Source of the DNA: Bartonella sp. AU16XJBT
Lineage (GTDB): Bacteria; Pseudomonadota; Alphaproteobacteria; Rhizobiales; Rhizobiaceae
Length of the DNA: 64,000 bases
Direction of reading: 5' to 3'
Assembly (NCBI RefSeq): GCF_028618665.1
Contig: NZ_JAQITF010000005.1
Span: forward strand, 97,517 to 161,516
Made by a program: the position numbers and the translations under genes. The notes beneath the pieces are model-generated. The model saw only the letters and a program-made list of their open reading frames with translations. It was not told where the DNA came from and did no database searches. Shown here one piece after another: positions 10,127-20,546 of the stretch; positions within the stretch are counted from its first letter, which is position 1, and each line of letters begins with the position of its first letter.

Positions 10127-11024
10127 CGTTATGAAAACGCGTTCTGGGTTTGTTGTGCTTATTGGAATGCCTAATGCCGGTAAATCGACATTGGTTAATC
10201 AATTGGTTGGAACAAAGGTTTCAATTGTAACGCATAAAGTACAAACAACACGAACTTTAATCCGCGGTATTGTCATTCATGATGATGTGCAGATTGTATT
10301 GATCGATACACCAGGTGTTTTTCGTCCCCATAAGCGTTTAGAACGTGCCATGGTCTCTGCTGCTTGGGGAGGGGCTAAGAGCGCTGATGTTCTACTCGTT
10401 TTAATTGACGCTCAAAGTGGTCTTTCGGATGAAGTTGAGATGATGTTAGATATTGTAAACACTATGAAACAAGAAAAAGTTCTTGTTCTAAATAAGGTTG
10501 ATACAGTTGTTAAATCATCTCTTCTAGCGTTAACCACTAAAATCAATGAACGTGTAAAGTTTGCGCAAACATTTATGATTTCTGCTCTAAACGGTTCTGG
10601 TTGCAAGGATTTACTTCATGCGTTGAGTAACATGATGCAGGAGGGGCCATGGTATTATCCGGAAGATCAAATTTCCGATATGCCTATGCGTCATCTTGCT
10701 GCTGAAATCACGCGTGAAAAACTTTTTCTTCGTCTTCATGATGAACTTCCTTATTCCTCAACGGTTGAAACAGAAAGCTTTGAAGAGCGTTTAGATGGTT
10801 CAGTTAAAATTAATCAAGTTATTTATGTTGAGCGTGAGAGTCAGAAGAAAATTGTTTTAGGAGCAAAAGGCGATACAATTAAAATGATTGGTCAAGCAGC
10901 ACGCAAGGAGCTTATGGAAATTATGGATCAAAAGGTTCATCTTTTTCTCTTCGTGAAAGTGCGCAATAATTGGGATACCGATCCAGAACGTTATCGCGAA
11001 ATGGGATTAGATTTTTTAAAATAA
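10119..11024 (+). CDS. era: GTPase Era
   Basis: Era is a ribosome-assembly GTPase that binds the 3' end of 16S rRNA. The P-loop GMPNAGKST is at residues 16-24, followed by DTPGV (G3) and NKVD (G4). A C-terminal KH domain carries KIVLGAKGDTIKMIG. ATG 10119 gives 301 residues, the normal length; ATG 10113 and 10131 are alternatives, and the longer frame back to 10011 only overlaps rnc. The start lies across the rnc stop, suggesting coupling. Confidence 0.95.
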   Translation: MSDVMKTRSGFVVLIGMPNAGKSTLVNQLVGTKVSIVTHKVQTTRTLIRGIVIHDDVQIVLIDTPGVFRPHKRLERAMVSAAWGGAKSADVLLVLIDAQSGLSDEVEMMLDIVNTMKQEKVLVLNKVDTVVKSSLLALTTKINERVKFAQTFMISALNGSGCKDLLHALSNMMQEGPWYYPEDQISDMPMRHLAAEITREKLFLRLHDELPYSSTVETESFEERLDGSVKINQVIYVERESQKKIVLGAKGDTIKMIGQAARKELMEIMDQKVHLFLFVKVRNNWDTDPERYREMGLDFLK

Positions 11025-11034
11025 TTAAAATAAA

Positions 11035-11781
11035 ATGAAGTGGAAAGAACAAGCTGTTATTCTTGGGGCGCGCCAATATGGTGAAACAAGTGTTATTCTT
11101 GAGATTATGACGCGTGAACATGGTCGTTATATGGGCGTGGTAAAAGGGGGACGTTCGCGTCGTATGGCAGCTCTTCTTCAGCCTGGAAATTGTGTGGAGG
11201 CTGAATGGAGTGCGCGTTTAGAAGAACATTTGGGACTTTTTCGCCTTGAAGCACTTGATCTCCATGCGGCACGATTAATCTGTCTACCAGAAGCACTGTA
11301 TGCTTTGCAATTGATTGCTTTTCATTTGCGGCTTCTTCCTGAGCGTGATCCGCATCCCATTTTATATGATATTTTACATCTTTTTATGCAGAATTTTGAT
11401 GAGCTATCTGTCATTGCAGAATTGCTGGTACGTTTTGAAATGCGGCTTCTTGAAGAACTGGGTTTTGGTCTTGATTTATCTTGTTGTGCTGCAACAGGTC
11501 GTAAGGAAAAGCTTTATTACGTATCGCCAAAATCTGGACGGGCTGTCTGTGAAGAAGCAGGGGAGCCTTGGAAAAAAAAACTTTTCATTCTCCCACAGTT
11601 TCTTGTGCAAAGAGCGACCCGTCCTGCGGATTTTAAAGATATCATAAATGGTTTTAACTTAACGGGTTTTTTTCTTATGCGTCATGTCTGGAAGCCACGA
11701 GATATAAAACAGCCATCGGTGCGCATGAATTTGATACAGTTGTTTGAGCGTCGATTTGGTATACAGGCATTCATTTGTTGA
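11035..11781 (+). CDS. recO: DNA repair protein RecO
   Basis: The 248-residue protein starts MKWKEQAVILGARQYGETSVILE, the OB-fold region of RecO, and has the GRYMGVVKGGRSRR block near residues 26-40. RecO works with RecR to load RecA on single-stranded DNA. The C-terminal part has the pattern LLEELGFGLDL, typical of the family. It follows era after ten bases, the conserved era-recO order. Confidence 0.92.
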   Translation: MKWKEQAVILGARQYGETSVILEIMTREHGRYMGVVKGGRSRRMAALLQPGNCVEAEWSARLEEHLGLFRLEALDLHAARLICLPEALYALQLIAFHLRLLPERDPHPILYDILHLFMQNFDELSVIAELLVRFEMRLLEELGFGLDLSCCAATGRKEKLYYVSPKSGRAVCEEAGEPWKKKLFILPQFLVQRATRPADFKDIINGFNLTGFFLMRHVWKPRDIKQPSVRMNLIQLFERRFGIQAFIC

Positions 11782-11809
11782 TCTGATAATAATTAAATAG
11801 AACGGGAAA

Positions 11810-12670
11810 ATGAAAATTTTAAAGACAATTGCTGAAGTTCGTCACTATCTTTCAGAAGAACGACGGTTAGGTTTTTCGATTGGTTTTGTTCCAACAATGG
11901 GAGCACTCCATGAGGGGCATCTTGCACTAGTACAGCGTGCAAAAGCCATGTGTGATCGCGTATTGGTTTCTATTTTTGTCAATCCAAAGCAATTTGGACC
12001 TCATGAAGATTTTGCTCAATATCCAAGAGATTTGAGGAGCGATTGTGCTTTATTAAAAAAAGCAGGTGTTGAATGTGTTTTTGCTCCTTCTGTCGATGAG
12101 ATGTGGCCATCGGGAAATGATACAATTGTGCAAGTGGAAAAACTATCACGTATTTTGATGGGAAAATTACGTCCAGGGCACTTTTGTGGTGTAACGAGTG
12201 TTGTTGCGAAGCTTTTTAATATTGTTCAGCCCGATAAGGCTTTTTTTGGAGAAAAGGATTTTCAACAAATTTTAATTGTTCGGCGTATGGTTGAAGATTT
12301 AGCTTTTCCTGTTGAAATTATTGGAGTCCCTATTTTACGTGAAGCAGATGGTGTTGCACACTCTTCACGCAATAAACTTTTAACATTAGAAGATCGTAAA
12401 GCAGCAAAAATTATTCCTAAAAGTGGAAAAGCTGCTGAAAAGCTTTACTATGAAGGTGAACGGTCGGTTGATAAGTTATGTAAAGTTGTTCGTGATATTT
12501 TACAAAAAGAAACGCGTGCAATCATTGAAGCAATAGATTTACGGGATATGGAAACTTTATGCATGGTCAAAGGAAAATTGAATAAACCAGCAGTTTTACT
12601 TCTTACTGTCCGTTTTGGTGAGGTAAGGCTGATTGATCAATACATATTGCAAGAGAAGGGCGAAAAATGA
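11810..12670 (+). CDS. panC: pantothenate synthetase
   Basis: PanC joins pantoate and beta-alanine using ATP. The 286-residue protein has [14 protein letters not shown] (residues about 29-42), the HIGH-like nucleotide motif, then [16 protein letters not shown] and HSSRN. In the SSRN motif the residue before the serines is His, where Met is common; the rest is normal. Its TGA overlaps the panB ATG by four bases (ATGA), so the two pantothenate genes are translated together. Confidence 0.94.
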   Translation: MKILKTIAEVRHYLSEERRLGFSIGFVPTMGALHEGHLALVQRAKAMCDRVLVSIFVNPKQFGPHEDFAQYPRDLRSDCALLKKAGVECVFAPSVDEMWPSGNDTIVQVEKLSRILMGKLRPGHFCGVTSVVAKLFNIVQPDKAFFGEKDFQQILIVRRMVEDLAFPVEIIGVPILREADGVAHSSRNKLLTLEDRKAAKIIPKSGKAAEKLYYEGERSVDKLCKVVRDILQKETRAIIEAIDLRDMETLCMVKGKLNKPAVLLLTVRFGEVRLIDQYILQEKGEK

Positions 12671-13482
12671 GTGTACATAAAATGGTAAAGCGTATAACAT
12701 CTTCTCAAATACGTGCAAGAAAGGGGCAACAGCCGATTGTTTCTTTAACAGCTTATCAAGCTTATACTGCGCGGATTGCTGATCCCTATTGCGATATTCT
12801 TTTGGTTGGTGATAGCGTTGGTATGGTGGTGTATGGGTTCGAGACAACACTTCCTGTTAATTTGGATATGATGATTTTACACGGGCAGGCCGTGGTACGT
12901 GGGTCTCAAAAAGCTCTTGTCGTTATTGATATGCCTTTTGGCTCTTATGAGGAAAGTAAAGAGCAGGCTTTTTTAAATGCATCGCGTATTTTGGCACAAA
13001 CGGGATGTGGGGCCGTTAAGCTTGAAGGTGGTGTTTATATAGCGGAAACAATAGATTTTTTGTGTAAACGGGGCATTCCAGTGATGGGACATATTGGTCT
13101 TACTCCCCAGGCGGTGAATCGTTTTGGTGGCTTCAAAACACAAGGACGTAAGGAGAGTGATTGGCAAAGAATTGAAGACGACGGAGCAGCGATTGAAAAG
13201 GCAGGTGCTTTTGCTATTGTTTTGGAAGGGATTGTCGAGCCTTTAGCCGTAAAGCTTACAGAAAAGCTTTCTATTCCAACCATCGGTATTGGTGCATCTA
13301 ATCAATGTGATGGACAAGTCTTGGTGATGGAAGATATGTTGGGTTATGGTGCTCACGTGCCCAAATTTGTACGCCGTTATGGAAACCTTGAACAAGCCAT
13401 GGAAACCGCAATCAAGAACTATGCAGAGGATGTCACATCCCGTGCTTTTCCAGCGGAAAAGGAAGTTTATAAACTGACATAG
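12667..13482 (+). CDS. panB: 3-methyl-2-oxobutanoate hydroxymethyltransferase
   Basis: PanB makes ketopantoate from ketoisovalerate, the step before PanC in coenzyme A synthesis. The 271 residues show the family blocks [38 protein letters not shown] and VKLEGG, and GHIGLTPQ and IGIGAS further on. It overlaps panC. No panE-type reductase gene is near, so ketopantoate reduction must be encoded elsewhere. Confidence 0.95.
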   Translation: MSVHKMVKRITSSQIRARKGQQPIVSLTAYQAYTARIADPYCDILLVGDSVGMVVYGFETTLPVNLDMMILHGQAVVRGSQKALVVIDMPFGSYEESKEQAFLNASRILAQTGCGAVKLEGGVYIAETIDFLCKRGIPVMGHIGLTPQAVNRFGGFKTQGRKESDWQRIEDDGAAIEKAGAFAIVLEGIVEPLAVKLTEKLSIPTIGIGASNQCDGQVLVMEDMLGYGAHVPKFVRRYGNLEQAMETAIKNYAEDVTSRAFPAEKEVYKLT

Positions 13483-13559
13483 ATTTTAGTTTAAGGTGAA
13501 ACGTTCGACAAGAGAACATTTGTCTATTTTTATAATGAATGTGCATTATTTTATATATT

Positions 13560-13865
13560 TTGTATGCAAATTTTAGCTGTGATTTTTTCCATTGTTTGAA
13601 TGGAAGCAATTGTCTCATGCAAAATAGAACGCCATTGAGATGCTAATTTACGTGCTTAAAAAAAAGAAACATTTCAGCACCTAATTTCACTCTCGAGGGT
13701 GTGCTCGTGAATGGTATAATGGTGAAGTTTTTGGGAAGTATATAAAATTTATAAAGCACGACCATCTTTACATTTCATAAAAAAGCAAGCGGGAACCATC
13801 ACACACTTTGCCAAATCTCAATGTGCGATAAGCGCTTGGCACTTGAGATGATTCATAAGAGGCAT
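13560..13865 (-). pseudogene. decayed phage-type integrase (remnant)
   Basis: Reading minus from ATG 13865 gives MPLMNHLKCQ and then a stop, but other frames continue the pattern of the N-terminal part of a tyrosine recombinase of the DUF4102 type: KVCDGSRLLF near 13805, KDGRAL near 13770 and RKLASQWRSILHE near 13640-13600. These match the expected order of that family (VCDGAGL, KDG-AQW, AR-LA-QWRSVLRE) with several frameshifts and stops. About 306 bases remain and the catalytic domain is gone. A related remnant lies at 60878 on the plus strand and shares its leader sequence. Confidence 0.6.
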
Positions 13866-14070
13866 TTTTAGTCCTCTTGTACAGTTTTTATCTACATGAC
13901 CCATCTGCTTATGACGTACAAGAAAATGATTTTGATTGATTGAGTATAAGAAGGTTTGCAATGAGCAAATATTACGATATTCGGGTCTCTCATTCATCAT
14001 GAAAAACACTGAATTATTATAAATCAGTGTGATGAGTCTGTAATGACAAGAAATCAACAATGCGAAGAGT

Positions 14071-14688
14071 CTATAATTTTGGGGTATCTAAATCATTAAA
14101 GCGAATTAAAAAGGCGTTTTCAATTTGTTGTGTAGAGTAGGGGTGTAAATGAAGATCATCGGATGAAATATTATTAGGAGAGCCAAAATAGCGAAGGGCT
14201 TCTTCTGTATTAAATCCAGCAAGCATGATCGCTTCATGATATGCAGCAATACGGTCGGCTTGTTTGATTTTTTTTACGAGTTTTTGAGAAAGATCAACGG
14301 GAAGAGAAAAGCGCATATGGATCGCATCTTGGATGCACTTTTCAATGCGTTCATATTGTTTTCCTATGATAGCTTTAAAGGGTGAAATCATATCGCCGAT
14401 GACATATTCTGGTGCATCATGAAGGAGAGCGCAGAGACATTCATTCCTCGGCGATTGTGGAAAAAGTTTTTGAAATATTTGTTCAACCAAAAGTGAATGT
14501 TGTGCAACCGAATAGGCATGCTCTCCTCGTGTTTGACCATTCCAGCGTGCTACGCGAGCAAGTCCGTGGGCTATATCTTCAATTTCAATATCAAAAGGAG
14601 AAGGATTGAGAAGATCAAGTCTGCGTCCAGAGAGCATTCTTTGCCAAGCGCGTGCTTCTCCATTTTTTAATAATTCAGCTTTAGCCAT
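14071..14688 (-). CDS. HD-domain hydrolase, YfbR-like
   Basis: The 205-residue protein has His64, a HisAsp pair at 90-91 (ALLHDAPEYVIGDM) and a later Asp in KQADRIAAYHEA, the pattern of HD phosphohydrolases. The order resembles YfbR-type 5'-deoxynucleotidases, so a nucleotide phosphatase role is possible but not shown. Its ATG lies inside the end of the upstream YgfZ-like gene (eight-base overlap), which points to an operon. Confidence 0.78.
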   Translation of the reverse strand: MAKAELLKNGEARAWQRMLSGRRLDLLNPSPFDIEIEDIAHGLARVARWNGQTRGEHAYSVAQHSLLVEQIFQKLFPQSPRNECLCALLHDAPEYVIGDMISPFKAIIGKQYERIEKCIQDAIHMRFSLPVDLSQKLVKKIKQADRIAAYHEAIMLAGFNTEEALRYFGSPNNISSDDLHLHPYSTQQIENAFLIRFNDLDTPKL

Positions 14689-15553
14689 GTGTGTTTTCTA
14701 CAGTATTTTCAGGAAAGGTAAAATTCATATTTTCAGCAATATGTATGGTGACAGGAATGTTTTTTACGGTAAAGGGAATATTATGATCCATAGCATCTTT
14801 GACGTGGTCAATACGCATTAAAGCAAGAGCTTCATTTGCAACACATGTTCCCAAGTGGCCAAGCACTTTTGTTCCTGCTTCAATGCTCGATTGAGGGGGG
14901 AGATTACACTGGCTTTTTATAATTAAAATACGGCGACGTGCTGCGCGGCGATGGTGCATTCGTGAAACAATTTCTTGTCCAATATAACACCCTTTGTTAA
15001 ATGCAAGTCCATTGATTTGATCGTAATTAATATCATGAGGAAAGACTTTGCCAACTTCATAGTCTTGACCACTTTCTGCAATTGCATAACGAATACGCAA
15101 TTGATTCCATGTGTTATAATCTTCTGCTGCCAAAAAAGGAATTTTTCCATAGATTCGTATTATTTTTTCTTGTTTTGGGAAGCGTTTATCAACAAAACTT
15201 GAATCAAAATTTAAAGTATCTGATTCATTTTTCCAAGAAACTGTGACAAGCTCTTGTAATGGTTGTGTAATTTCTACCTTTTTACGCAGTTTATAGAGCA
15301 ACAGACGCTTGTAGAGAGTATCGGCCAAAGACATCACAATATCAATAAAATAACCAGCCTCTCTTTTACCGATAAGAAAATCAGCAAGGACCTTTCCTTG
15401 TGGGGATAAGAGAGCTCCAGGAAAAAGTTCTTGGGGACTGATTTTTTTGACATCTGTTGTGATCAGGGATTGTAAAAAATCTGTTGCTTCTTCGCCTGTA
15501 ATTTGAATAATCCCGCGGTTTTTTAAGCAAATGGCATTTTGTTTTTTAATCAT
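14681..15553 (-). CDS. ygfZ: YgfZ/GcvT-domain folate-binding protein
   Basis: The 290-residue protein has KGCYIGQE at about 187-194, the signature of the YgfZ branch of the GcvT fold, followed by Arg-rich HHRRAARRR. YgfZ-type proteins bind tetrahydrofolate and help maintain some Fe-S enzymes. ATG 15553 is preferred because AAAGG lies eight bases before it; a start at 15574 is possible. It is divergent from the dihydroorotase-like gene with 65 bases between them, and coupled to the HD hydrolase downstream. Confidence 0.85.
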   Translation of the reverse strand: MIKKQNAICLKNRGIIQITGEEATDFLQSLITTDVKKISPQELFPGALLSPQGKVLADFLIGKREAGYFIDIVMSLADTLYKRLLLYKLRKKVEITQPLQELVTVSWKNESDTLNFDSSFVDKRFPKQEKIIRIYGKIPFLAAEDYNTWNQLRIRYAIAESGQDYEVGKVFPHDINYDQINGLAFNKGCYIGQEIVSRMHHRRAARRRILIIKSQCNLPPQSSIEAGTKVLGHLGTCVANEALALMRIDHVKDAMDHNIPFTVKNIPVTIHIAENMNFTFPENTVENTHG

Positions 15554-15618
15554 GGTTCTTGCCTTTCTGCTCAAAGTTACATAATCGATAAGTGAGCAAT
15601 ATGTAAGGAGCTTGGCCT

Positions 15619-16947
15619 ATGTTTAAAACATTTGATACAATTTTTAAAGGTGCAACACTTGTGAATCATGATGGAAAAAGCAAACGTGATATTGGTGTTA
15701 CAAATGGTCGTATTGCTGAAATTGGCGACCTTACATGTACATCGGCTGGTGAGGTGATTGATTGTACGGGGCTTCATATTTTGCCGGGAATTATTGATAG
15801 TCAAGTGCATTTTCGTGAGCCAGGCAATGAATATAAAGAGGACTTGGAAAGTGGCTCATATTCTGCTGTGTTAGGAGGGGTTACAGCAGTATTTGAGATG
15901 CCTAATACCAATCCATTGACAACATCAGAAGAAACATTAAGCGATAAGGTTAAGCGCGGATTTCATCGCATGCATTGTGACTTTGCATTTTGGGTTGGAG
16001 GAACGCGTGAAAATGCTCATGAACTCTCTGAATTAGAAAGACTTCCTGGTGCCGCTGGAATTAAAGTCTTTATGGGATCTTCTACCGGTGATCTTTTGGT
16101 CGATGATGATGAAAGTGTACGCCTTATTTTGAAAAATACACGCCGTCGTGCAGCTTTTCATTCTGAAGATGAGGAAAGGCTCAAAGAGCGTAAAATACTG
16201 TGTATTGGAGGGGATGCATCTTCACATCCAGTTTGGCGTGATGAGATTGCGGCGTTAAAGTGTACGCAGCGTTTGGTAAAAATTGCTCATGAGACAAAAG
16301 CACGCATTCATGTGTTACATCTTTCGACAGAAGAAGAAATTGATTTTCTAAAAAAACATAAAGATGTCGCAACAATTGAAGTGACTCACCATCATTTGAC
16401 TTTCACGGCTGATGATTATAAACAGTTTGGTACATTAATTCAGATGAATCCACCTATTCGTGAACCGCGCCACCGTGAAGCTCTTTGGTACGGTGTTCAA
16501 CAGGGGATTATTGATGTTTTAGGCTCAGATCATGCGCCTCATACTTTGGAAGAAAAGCTTCAATCTTATCCCTCTTCACCTTCAGGAATGACAGGAGTGC
16601 AAACAACAGCAGCAATTATGTTGACCCATGTGAATGCAGGAAAAATATCCCTTGAGCGTTTTGTTGATCTCACTTCACATGGCCCTAGTCGTATTTTTGG
16701 TATAAGCTGTAAAGGACGTCTTGCTGTCGGATATGATGCTGATTTGACCATTGTTGATCTTAAGCGAGAAGAAGTTATTACGAATAGCTTAATTGGTTCG
16801 CGGGCCGGTTGGACACCTTATGATGGTCAAAAGGTTAAAGGTTGGCCGGTTGGGACTATTATCCGTGGTATGCGTGTTATGTGGGAAGGTGAAATTGTCA
16901 CACCTTCACAAGGCGAGCCTGTTAAATTTATAGAAAATTTGGTGTAA
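15619..16947 (+). CDS. pyrC: dihydroorotase-like amidohydrolase
   Basis: The 442-residue protein belongs to the class I dihydroorotase/allantoinase group of amidohydrolases. Visible are PGIIDSQVHFREPG (60-68), a lysine in GIKVFMGSS that could be carboxylated, AAFHSEDEE, HVLHLST and GSDHAPHT. Dihydroorotase closes carbamoyl-aspartate to dihydroorotate. The first metal motif reads D-S-Q-V-H, with Gln62 where most class I enzymes have His. I recall the same change in other Rhizobiales copies, so it may define a subfamily with a different or weaker activity. No pyrB lies beside it. Confidence 0.78.
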   Translation: MFKTFDTIFKGATLVNHDGKSKRDIGVTNGRIAEIGDLTCTSAGEVIDCTGLHILPGIIDSQVHFREPGNEYKEDLESGSYSAVLGGVTAVFEMPNTNPLTTSEETLSDKVKRGFHRMHCDFAFWVGGTRENAHELSELERLPGAAGIKVFMGSSTGDLLVDDDESVRLILKNTRRRAAFHSEDEERLKERKILCIGGDASSHPVWRDEIAALKCTQRLVKIAHETKARIHVLHLSTEEEIDFLKKHKDVATIEVTHHHLTFTADDYKQFGTLIQMNPPIREPRHREALWYGVQQGIIDVLGSDHAPHTLEEKLQSYPSSPSGMTGVQTTAAIMLTHVNAGKISLERFVDLTSHGPSRIFGISCKGRLAVGYDADLTIVDLKREEVITNSLIGSRAGWTPYDGQKVKGWPVGTIIRGMRVMWEGEIVTPSQGEPVKFIENLV

Positions 16948-17365
16948 ACAGCATAAGTTGTATCTTGTTGTGTCAAAAATACCATCTTTTATAGAGCGAT
17001 GATGTGATATAAGACATATCAACCTCTTTGACACATAAATGTTTTTGTAAAGTGCGTGATGAATGCTCTTAGGCTTTTTTGTAAAGTCGTAATTAAGCAC
17101 ATCACATGAGTGGGAAGCCAAGTGGAACGCACGAGCACTTGGGCTATTTACAGACCAGATTGGATTAAGAATCGTCATTCTTTAAGGGGGGGTAGGAAGC
17201 CAAAGGATGATTTTCTACAGAGAAAAGGCCGCATAAGAATAAAAGCATATCGAGGGATTATTCTTCAAAAGTTTCTTTATTTTTAAAAGCAACTTATTAC
17301 TCCCTTCATTTGTGAGGGGGGCTCATTGATATCACTTAAATTGAAGGAGATGCTTTTTATACAAA
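16948..17365. other. intergenic region between pyrC-like gene and the TIGR02301-like gene
   Basis: These 418 bases between two convergent genes contain a minus-strand frame of 90 codons (16906-17178) that overlaps the pyrC-like 3' end and shows no family features. A G7 run lies at 17185-17191. I see no terminator or RNA gene. Confidence 0.4.
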
Positions 17366-17737
17366 TTATTTGTTATAATGCATGAGAAGGTTTTCAGATA
17401 AAGCTCTTCCTTCCTCAAAGTATCTTTGATTGGCTTCAATGGCGGCTTGTGTACAATGATGATAATTTTCTGAGAAAGCACGATACGCTTCATTAAATGC
17501 TTCATAAAAATAAGCGCGTCTTTGTGGAATAGGGTGTTCTGCTTCAATGAGTGCGTTCATATAATCATACCATTGGTTTGTTGGAGGTTCACAAAGATTT
17601 TGGAGAGAATGCAATGATCCTAAAATTTCTGCGAGGCGAAGTAATTTTTTCTCATAAGGTGGAGATTGTTGCGCGAAGGTTGGCATTGAAATGACAAGGA
17701 ATATTAAAAGAATGATTTTTCTCAATTTATTACGCAT
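17366..17737 (-). CDS. TIGR02301-type secreted small protein
   Basis: The 123-residue protein starts with a clear signal peptide (MRNKLRKIILLIFLVISMPTFA, cut before QQSPPYEK). The mature part has two cysteines (in NLCEPP and HHCTQA) that could form a disulfide, and a C-terminal block RYFEEGRALSENLLMHYN. This agrees with the TIGR02301 family of rhizobial proteins as I remember it. The function is unknown; a periplasmic location is inferred. In related genomes the family is often found near cysS, which is the next gene here. Confidence 0.7.
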   Translation of the reverse strand: MRNKLRKIILLIFLVISMPTFAQQSPPYEKKLLRLAEILGSLHSLQNLCEPPTNQWYDYMNALIEAEHPIPQRRAYFYEAFNEAYRAFSENYHHCTQAAIEANQRYFEEGRALSENLLMHYNK

Positions 17738-18212
17738 TATTTTTTATTACCTTCTTTGAATAAAACGCTGTACAAATAAATAATTATGTCATCAGAACGA
17801 TGTTAAAAAATAGGGTTAATTGCGACATTATTCTCAATGATTGATTATAAAATATAGGGCGTAAGGGACAGTAAGGAACCCATTGTGGAATATTGCTGAT
17901 GAAGCTTTGTGTGGTTAAAATTTTAAGATTCGCTTCCTATCATCTATTTTTCATATAGTATTCTATTGCCTATGGAATTTTTTCTAAACTTGTTTTCTTC
18001 AAGGAGGGAAAAGCGCTCTATCTATAGAATGCTTTTATCCAATCAAATAAAAGAGATTGTTTTTATGATAAATGATGGATACAGCCTTAATGGCAACAGG
18101 GGAAGAAGAATTGATGATAAGGTAAAAGTTTTAGTCTAAACCGTAAATGCGATCATTTGAGATAAGAGACATCTAAAGGGGCGGTGCATGATATCGTTCA
18201 CGGAGTATAATG
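17738..18212. other. intergenic region upstream of cysS
   Basis: These 475 bases between divergent genes hold no convincing frame. They must contain promoters for both neighbours, but I cannot assign them with confidence. Confidence 0.4.
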
Positions 18213-19721
18213 ATGAGTAAGTTGCGATTTTATAATACGCTAACACGTAGAAAAGAAAATTTTATACCAATAGATCCAACAAAAGTACGTCTTTATGTTT
18301 GTGGCCCAACAGTTTATGATTATGCGCATATAGGAAATGCACGCCCTGTCATTGTTTTTGATATTTTATTTCGCTTATTGCGTCATGTGTATGGCAATGA
18401 TCATGTTCTATATGCGCGTAATATTACAGATGTTGATGATAAAATTAATGCACGAGCCGCTTGTGAATATCCAAACTTGTCACTGAATGACGCTATTCGT
18501 CAATTAACAGAACGCACATATTCTCAGTTTCAACAAGATACAATAGCTCTTGGTTGTTTATTGCCAACCAGCCAGCCGCGCGCAACCGAGCATTTAGAGG
18601 AGATGCGCGCGCTCATCGAAAGATTGCTTGAAAAGGGGCACGCTTATAAAGCGGAAAATCATATATTATTTTCTATAAGTAGCATAAAAAATCCTCCCCA
18701 TTATGGGGCATTTGCAAATCGTTCTTTAGATGAAATGAGGGCAGGGGCACGTATCGATGTTGCTGCTTATAAAAGGGAGGAGATGGATTTTGTTTTATGG
18801 AAGCCTTCTGTGGAAGGAGAGCCAGGTTGGGAATCGCCGGGCGGAATTCCTGTGTTAGGTCGTCCAGGTTGGCATATTGAATGTTCTGCCATGTCAATGG
18901 CAAAGTTATTAGCACCCTATGGTGGTGGTTTAACTTGTGATGATCCGATCGCGAATATTTTTGATATCCATGGTGGTGGACTTGATTTAATTTTTCCTCA
19001 CCATGAAAATGAGATTGCACAAAGTTGTTCAGCTTTTGGGACGGAGCGAATGGCTAATTTTTGGATGCATAACGGCTTTTTACAAGTTGAAGGCAAAAAG
19101 ATGTCGAAAAGCTTTGGCAATTTCATAACCATTCGCTCTGTTTTAGAGAATAATTTTTTGGAATTTAATGGTGTTTTAGCCGATGAGATGAAGGAAAATT
19201 GGGCGGGTTTGTCTGCACGTTTTTCAATGCTTCAAACCCATTATCGTGAACCGTTAAATTGGACAGCGCAGCGTTTAATACAATCGAGCAGTGAACTGTA
19301 TCGTTGGTATGAATTGCTTCGCAGTCAAAAGAGTATGATGGAAAACAATGAGGCGATTGATGATACGTTAATAGATGCCCTCAGTGATGATCTTAATACG
19401 CCAAAAGCATTAACTCTTTTACGAAAGTTCTATAAAGCAGGAGATGCTTTAGCTCTTGCTAATGGCATGAATTTATTAGGACTATTACGACAAGAATGGA
19501 TTAAAGAAATAGACTGTCCATTATTTGTAAAAAAAACCTCTCTTGATTCAAAATTTATTGATCAGCGCATTGCCGAAAGACTGCGGCTTATCCATAATAA
19601 AGAGTGGGAAGCTGCGGATAAAATTCGCAATGAGCTTGCAGCCGAGGGGATTCTCTTAAAAGATAGTAAGGATCCGCAGAGTGGTGAGCGCATAACCGTG
19701 TGGGAAATAAAACGACTTTAA
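18213..19721 (+). CDS. cysS: cysteinyl-tRNA synthetase
   Basis: CysRS charges tRNA-Cys. This class I enzyme has zinc-ligand Cys30 in YVCGPTVYD, the HIGN motif at 39-42, [24 protein letters not shown] and KMSKS at 296-300. It has 502 residues from ATG 18213, which has a GGAG site seven bases before it; the adjacent ATG at 18210 is equally in frame. Between KMSKS and the helical domain there is a short extra stretch (about 312-330) that is usual in this lineage as far as I recall. Confidence 0.95.
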   Translation: MSKLRFYNTLTRRKENFIPIDPTKVRLYVCGPTVYDYAHIGNARPVIVFDILFRLLRHVYGNDHVLYARNITDVDDKINARAACEYPNLSLNDAIRQLTERTYSQFQQDTIALGCLLPTSQPRATEHLEEMRALIERLLEKGHAYKAENHILFSISSIKNPPHYGAFANRSLDEMRAGARIDVAAYKREEMDFVLWKPSVEGEPGWESPGGIPVLGRPGWHIECSAMSMAKLLAPYGGGLTCDDPIANIFDIHGGGLDLIFPHHENEIAQSCSAFGTERMANFWMHNGFLQVEGKKMSKSFGNFITIRSVLENNFLEFNGVLADEMKENWAGLSARFSMLQTHYREPLNWTAQRLIQSSSELYRWYELLRSQKSMMENNEAIDDTLIDALSDDLNTPKALTLLRKFYKAGDALALANGMNLLGLLRQEWIKEIDCPLFVKKTSLDSKFIDQRIAERLRLIHNKEWEAADKIRNELAAEGILLKDSKDPQSGERITVWEIKRL

Positions 19722-19764
19722 TTTCTCTATTCCAGCAGTTCTCATAAATTAAAGGGAGAATATG

Positions 19765-20436
19765 ATGGAATTTTTATATCATTACGGATATATCGCGCTT
19801 AAGCTAGCTGTAGGTCTTATTGCCTTCCTATTTATTTTAAGAACGACAGGTCGTGGGAGTCTTAGTCAGATGACACCTGTTGATTTGGTCAGCAATTTTG
19901 TTATGGGAGGTATTATTGGAGGAGTCATTTATAATCAGAATATTAGCAGTATTCAATTATTGCTTGTTTTACTGATTTGGCAAACCTTGATTACCTCTTT
20001 TAATTTTTTTGCACGCTATTCAGTTTTTTTTCGCCGTCTTATTGCAGGGCGGAATGTCACATTGGTTTTAGATGGGGTCTTTCAAATGGATAAGATTAAG
20101 AATTTAGGGATCAATGTTAATGATCTCATTGCGATGTTGCGTCTTAAAGGGTGTCACTTACATGAAGCTGCTTTTGTGCGTTTGGAAACCAATGGTGATT
20201 GCACCGTTATTAAAAAGGAAGAGGGGAAGAAATCGACGATTGTCGTAGAAAATGGTGAAGTTATTGATGATGGCCTTAAAGAGATTGGTAAAACAAAAAA
20301 GTGGCTTCAGGCAGAATTGAAAAAAAAGCATGTAAAAGTTGAAAATTTATTTGCAGCAGAGTGGTATGAGAATACAGATCAAAATAATAAACCGCATAGT
20401 GGATTATTTCTTGTTCCTTTTTCAAAAACAGTCTAA
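19765..20436 (+). CDS. DUF421 (YetF-type) membrane protein
   Basis: Three N-terminal membrane segments carry the family block RTTGRGSLSQMTPVDLVSNF, followed by a soluble C-terminal domain with the NVTLVLDG and NVNDLIAMLRLKG pattern of YetF-like proteins. Members occur widely in bacteria and some are linked to germination or envelope functions in Bacillus; the role here is unknown. ATG 19765 has GGGAG six to seven bases upstream; ATG 19762 is in frame too. Confidence 0.8.
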   Translation: MEFLYHYGYIALKLAVGLIAFLFILRTTGRGSLSQMTPVDLVSNFVMGGIIGGVIYNQNISSIQLLLVLLIWQTLITSFNFFARYSVFFRRLIAGRNVTLVLDGVFQMDKIKNLGINVNDLIAMLRLKGCHLHEAAFVRLETNGDCTVIKKEEGKKSTIVVENGEVIDDGLKEIGKTKKWLQAELKKKHVKVENLFAAEWYENTDQNNKPHSGLFLVPFSKTV

Positions 20437-20546
20437 CCTCGAACAACGAGTAGGTATAGCTTATTGAAAAGCGTAAGAAACTTATAAACAACCACAGGGA
20501 GATGCTTTGCCTTTTTCGTGTGGATGATAGATGAAGTAAGGGCTTT

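Noticed and set aside
13818-14060. Minus-strand frame of 80 codons
   Set aside because: Only its last residues belong to the integrase remnant; the rest is the leader read by chance.
16906-17178. Minus-strand frame of 90 codons overlapping the pyrC-like 3' end
   Set aside because: No signal, domain or good ribosome site; it overlaps a sure gene and its composition is ordinary for non-coding AT-rich DNA.
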